Of a DNA stretch of 64,000 bases, positions 61,458-64,000 are shown piece after piece. The translations under genes were made by a program, and so were the position numbers. The DNA comes from Peribacillus simplex (GTDB lineage: Bacteria; Bacillota; Bacilli; Bacillales; DSM-1321): positions 61,263 to 125,262 of the forward strand of contig NZ_LNNH01000007.1 in assembly GCF_001542915.1 (NCBI RefSeq), given 5' to 3'. Within the stretch, counting starts at the first letter, position 1; each line of letters opens with the position of its first letter. The notes below the pieces were generated by a model, which was not told where the DNA came from, did not search any database, and saw only the letters and a list, made by a program, of their open reading frames with translations.

Positions 61458-62522
61458 TTAAACTAAAGTGAATTCCGTTGCAAAATCAACTAGCATTTTT
61501 TGATATATGGCGACTGATTCCAGATTGACACATTCCCTGTCACCATGCCAATTCTCGCCTTTTGGGCCGAATTCGATGGCTGGAATATCATAAGCGGCAA
61601 AAAAGACAGTGTCAGCCGAACCGTGTTGTCCGAAAATCACGGCATCTTGGTTGGTGTTTTTTTTGATTATGGGACGAAGCAGTGAGATGAATGGGTCCGA
61701 TTCTTCCGTTTTCACAGGCTTGCTGTACATATTGATGAAAATATTCTTCCCCGTCACACTTTCAATTTGTGTGACGACTTCTTCCATTGTTTGTGTAGGG
61801 AGATAGCGGATATCCAGGCTGAGCAAGCAGGCATCCGGTACTTTATTGTAAACATCCCCGCCTTTTATTTTTGCTAGGTTAAGTGAGGGGGAATCGTAAA
61901 GGGGGGTATGATCCCTCGTGAACGGAAGCTCCTTTATTTTTTGATAGAGTTCATAGGCCTTCTCGATTGCATTCACGCCTTCCCACGGACGGCTTCCATG
62001 GGCGGATTTACCAGATACCTCAATATCAAGGCGCAGGGCACCCTTTGCCTGCAGGCCAATTCCCAATTGGGTAGGTTCGGCACAAATTACAAAGTCCCCT
62101 CTATAACCATGTTTCGCTAAATAGCCAGAACAGTTCAACCCGCCAATTTCTTCATCCGATACTATCTGCAGCTGGATTTTCAATCCCAAGTTCCTATCTT
62201 TCAGTTCGGAGAATGCACACATCATTCCGGCAACCCCTGCTTTCATATCGGCTGCACCCCGTCCATATAGATGCCCTTCATGAATCTGTGGGAAAAATTG
62301 ATCCGGAGTCCCGCTGACAACATCGACATGGCCATTCCAGATAACGGTTTTATCTCCATGGCCAATCTCGCTAACGAGCATCCTATACCCATTATTAACG
62401 ATTACATTCACGGTCAACCCTTGCTTTTTAAGCCAGTCCGCACAGTATTCAACTGCTTCGTTGGCTCCCTTTTTCGATGAACTATCAATGGATACTAAAT
62501 CTTTAAGTAACTCGATGAGCAA
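61458..62522 (-). CDS. M20 family metallo-amidohydrolase (ArgE/DapE-like)
   Basis: A 354-residue di-zinc hydrolase. Ligands and catalytic residues are visible: 'WNGHVDVV' (His, Asp), 'GRGAADMKAG' (Asp), 'SDEEIGG' (catalytic Glu pair), 'CAEPTQ' (Glu) and late 'WHGDRECV' (His). It deacylates an N-acyl amino acid or succinyl-diaminopimelate-like substrate; the exact one is open. TTG start with GGGAGG 8 bases upstream. Single gene. Confidence 0.85.
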   Translation of the reverse strand: MLIELLKDLVSIDSSSKKGANEAVEYCADWLKKQGLTVNVIVNNGYRMLVSEIGHGDKTVIWNGHVDVVSGTPDQFFPQIHEGHLYGRGAADMKAGVAGMMCAFSELKDRNLGLKIQLQIVSDEEIGGLNCSGYLAKHGYRGDFVICAEPTQLGIGLQAKGALRLDIEVSGKSAHGSRPWEGVNAIEKAYELYQKIKELPFTRDHTPLYDSPSLNLAKIKGGDVYNKVPDACLLSLDIRYLPTQTMEEVVTQIESVTGKNIFINMYSKPVKTEESDPFISLLRPIIKKNTNQDAVIFGQHGSADTVFFAAYDIPAIEFGPKGENWHGDRECVNLESVAIYQKMLVDFATEFTLV

Positions 62523-62612
62523 AAAGAAAACCTCCCAAAAATTTGCATACTATCATTATATATACCCTCCCTTTCCAAGTGTTAACTAGAAATTTTTTTC
62601 CTGTTACGTGAC

Positions 62613-62639
62613 GTTTACCACTTCCACTTTCTGGGGTAT
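62613..62639 (+). promoter_or_regulatory. SigB-type promoter
   Basis: GTTTAC (62613-62618), 15-base spacer, GGGTAT (62634-62639), close to the SigB consensus GTTTAA-N13/15-GGGTAT. Start would be about 40 bases before the stress gene. Confidence 0.75.
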
Positions 62640-62685
62640 GTAAAGGAGGAGCGATAGATTACATTCTTTAAGGAGGATGATAGAA

Positions 62686-63192
62686 ATGGATAAACGGATA
62701 ATTGGTGTATATGAAACTGGAGAAGAAGCCATTAAGGCTGTTGAGGCCTTGCAGGCCGATGGATATAACCGTGATGATATATCGGTGGTGGCAAAAGATA
62801 AAGAGGAGTTAAAGACAGTGAACGAAGAAACTGGGACGAAGGCTGAAGAGGGTCTCGCGGCTGGTGCAGCGACCGGAGGGATTTTGGGAGGAGCAGCTGG
62901 TTTATTAGCAGGAGTGGGTGCATTGGCAATACCGGGAATCGGACCGGTACTGGCAGCAGGGCCGCTTGCTGCAACATTGGCTGGTGCGGCTGTAGGCGCT
63001 GGTACAGGCGGTTTGGCCGGTACATTGATTGGGATGGGCTTACCGGAAGATGAGGCGAATCGATATGAAGCGGATGTGAAAAGCGGCAAGCTGCTTGTGC
63101 TGGTTGACGCAGATTCGCGTAAATCGAATTCTTCTTATTCAGGTATTACCGAAACGGATGAAACGTTAACGCATGGCAGAAGAACGCTATAA
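62686..63192 (+). CDS. General stress protein 17M-like (YflT family)
   Basis: A 168-residue protein. The N-terminal part 'RIIGVYETGEEAIKAVEALQ...DDISVVAKDKEE' is the 17M-like fold; the middle is a Gly/Ala-rich hydrophobic segment (about 60-125, e.g. 'GGILGGAAGLLAGVGALAIPG') that may form a membrane hairpin; 'EDEANRYEADVKSGKLLVLVD' follows. ATG at 62686 is 9 bases after AAGGAGG; the ATG at 62677 has no spacing. A SigB-type promoter lies upstream, so it should be stress-induced. Confidence 0.86.
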   Translation: MDKRIIGVYETGEEAIKAVEALQADGYNRDDISVVAKDKEELKTVNEETGTKAEEGLAAGAATGGILGGAAGLLAGVGALAIPGIGPVLAAGPLAATLAGAAVGAGTGGLAGTLIGMGLPEDEANRYEADVKSGKLLVLVDADSRKSNSSYSGITETDETLTHGRRTL

Positions 63193-63203
63193 TGACAGGT
63201 GAA

Positions 63204-63238
63204 AAAGGACGGATTCCCTTTAGGGTCCGTCCTTTCAG
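63204..63238 (+). terminator. Terminator after the stress gene
   Basis: AAAGGACGGA / TCCGTCCTTT stem (63204-63213 and 63226-63235) with further inner pairs CCC / GGG; T-run is short. Confidence 0.75.
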
Positions 63239-63243
63239 ACTGT

Positions 63244-63280
63244 AGACAAACTCGATGAAAATCGAGTTTGTCTATTTTTA
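63244..63280 (+). other. Perfect 13-bp hairpin upstream of the repeat and transposase
   Basis: AGACAAACTCGAT / ATCGAGTTTGTCT (63244-63256 and 63261-63273, loop GAAA) followed by ATTTTTAT. It can work as a second terminator; its closeness to the repeat also allows that it is part of that element. Confidence 0.7.
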
Positions 63281-63305
63281 TGGCCTGTACAATTTAGACG
63301 TTGAT

Positions 63306-63421
63306 TTCCACTCCAGGCACTCGCTTTCCGCGGGCGGTCGGGGAGCCTCCTCGGCTTTGCCTGCGGGGTCTCCCCTAGACGCGCTTTTCCCGCAGGAGTC
63401 TCGTACCTTCCGTTCCAATCA
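63306..63421 (+). repeat. Dispersed structured repeat, copy 2
   Basis: GC-rich unit in the same orientation as 61180-61304. Hairpin GGGGAG / CTCCCC with inner GGC-TTT-GCC. It ends with CTTCCGTTCCAATCAAC about 80 bases before the transposase start. Confidence 0.72.
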
Positions 63422-63507
63422 ACTTTGTCTTACCATTTAGATAGAACACTTTTGACTGGAGTCATTTTTGTTTTAAAATTGAAGGATTAAAACTTGAGGT
63501 GATGAGG

Positions 63508-64000
63508 ATGCTTTCTAAACATGATTCTATTCAGCGAGATCAACTTGAAATGATTACTTTAGATCAACTGGTGCCACCGAACCATTTGGTTCGTAAAATG
63601 GAGGCTGCCGTTGACTTCACTTTCATTTATGACTTGGTGAAAGATATGTACTCAGAGGTAGGACGCCCAAGTATTGATCCAGTTATTTTAGTTAAACTGA
63701 CTTTCATTCAATATACCTTCGGTATTCGTTCCATGCGTAAAACGATTGAAGAAGTTGAAACCAATATGGCTTACCGTTGGTTCTTAGGCTATGGTTTCCA
63801 TGATAAAGTACCTCATTTCTCTACGTTCGGAAAAAATTATGAGCGACGCTTTAAAGATACAGACCTGTTTGAACAGATTTTCTGTCGCATTTTAATGACC
63901 GCTGCTAATAAAAAGTTAATAAGTGTAGAACACGTTTTCGTGGATTCCACACATGTGAAAGCCAGTGCGAATAAACGGAAATTTGAAAAGAAAATCGTTC
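63508..64000 (+). mobile_element. IS1182-family transposase, 5' part (runs off the window)
   Basis: An open frame from ATG 63508 (TTGAGGTG 8 bases upstream) gives 164 residues to the window edge. 'LDQLVPPNHLVRKMEAAVDF' and 'GRPSIDPVILVKLTFIQYTF' form the N-terminal domain typical of IS1182/IS5-like DDE transposases; 'HVFVDSTHVKASANKRK' carries the first catalytic Asp. No frameshift or stop in the visible part. The left terminal inverted repeat was not identified. Confidence 0.85.

Noticed and set aside
1..64000. CRISPR arrays, tRNA and rRNA genes
   Set aside because: No regularly spaced direct repeats, no cloverleaf with CCA-type end and no rRNA-like sequence were seen while reading both strands.

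Overview
The window reads as chromosome of a low-GC, Gram-positive, aerobic endospore-former type bacterium of the Bacillaceae. The evidence is strong AGGAGG-type ribosome binding sites, frequent GTG/TTG starts, and many products that match Bacillus proteins in sequence and length (YocS, YitT, RluF, HtrA, QoxABCD, QueF, YclM, FosB, YfiB/YfiC, GlnK, YocH, DctP, a 17M-type general stress protein). A Peribacillus / 'Bacillus simplex' type genome is my best guess, but that is an inference. No rRNA, tRNA or CRISPR array was seen.

Layout. 1-850: gene-poor edge with small broken reading frames and an excisionase-like gene. 0.97-3.4 kb (minus): DUF445 membrane protein and a bile-acid:Na+ symporter-like carrier. 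3.7-7.7 kb: heme-sensing two-component system HssRS with its efflux pump HrtBA and a recognisable HssR direct repeat. 7.9-9.2 kb: YitT-family protein and a small gene. 9.4-17.8 kb: a sugar/glycoside catabolic region (lipoprotein, two permeases, LacI regulator, ThuA-like protein, two Gfo/Idh/MocA dehydrogenases, one TIM-barrel isomerase/epimerase) with three copies of one palindromic operator. 18-20.3 kb (minus): rluF, a decayed EamA transporter, an aldo/keto reductase. 20.5-24 kb: a small basic protein and a large TPR-GTPase. 24-27.9 kb: SAM riboswitch in front of an Rbs-type ABC importer. 28-31.4 kb: envelope and stress genes including htrA. 31.4-35.2 kb (minus): cytochrome aa3 quinol oxidase qoxABCD. 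36-40.8 kb: EamA transporter, preQ1 riboswitch-queF, aspartokinase, a broken fosB, a nitroreductase. 41-46.8 kb: heterodimeric ABC exporter with a candidate Fur box, then a TetR-MFS pair. 47.5-55.9 kb: cstA-ybdD, amtB-glnK with TnrA-type boxes, an FbpA-like gene, a LytTR regulator beside a CoA-transferase, an AI-2E-family permease. 56-62.5 kb (minus): gabD, dctP, panE, a LysM-3D protein, an M20 peptidase. 62.6 kb to the end: a SigB-type general stress gene, a dispersed structured repeat, and the start of an IS1182-type transposase that runs off the window.

How the genes work together. Several units have readable control logic: HssRS-HrtBA (heme detoxification), S-box to ABC importer (probably a methionine-related solute), preQ1 switch to queF (queuosine), TnrA-type boxes to amtB-glnK (ammonium), cre-like box to dctP (C4-dicarboxylates), SigB promoter to the stress gene, and a LacI operator set over the glycoside region. 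The glycoside region has nearly the same parts as the E. coli ycjN-ycjW cluster (binding protein, two permeases, two sugar dehydrogenases, an epimerase, LacI regulator). It is therefore the best candidate here for a poorly described pathway, likely one working through 3-keto-sugars. The other items most worth follow-up are the SAM-controlled Rbs-type importer, the TPR-GTPase, and a repeat whose two copies carry compensatory changes in a hairpin stem.
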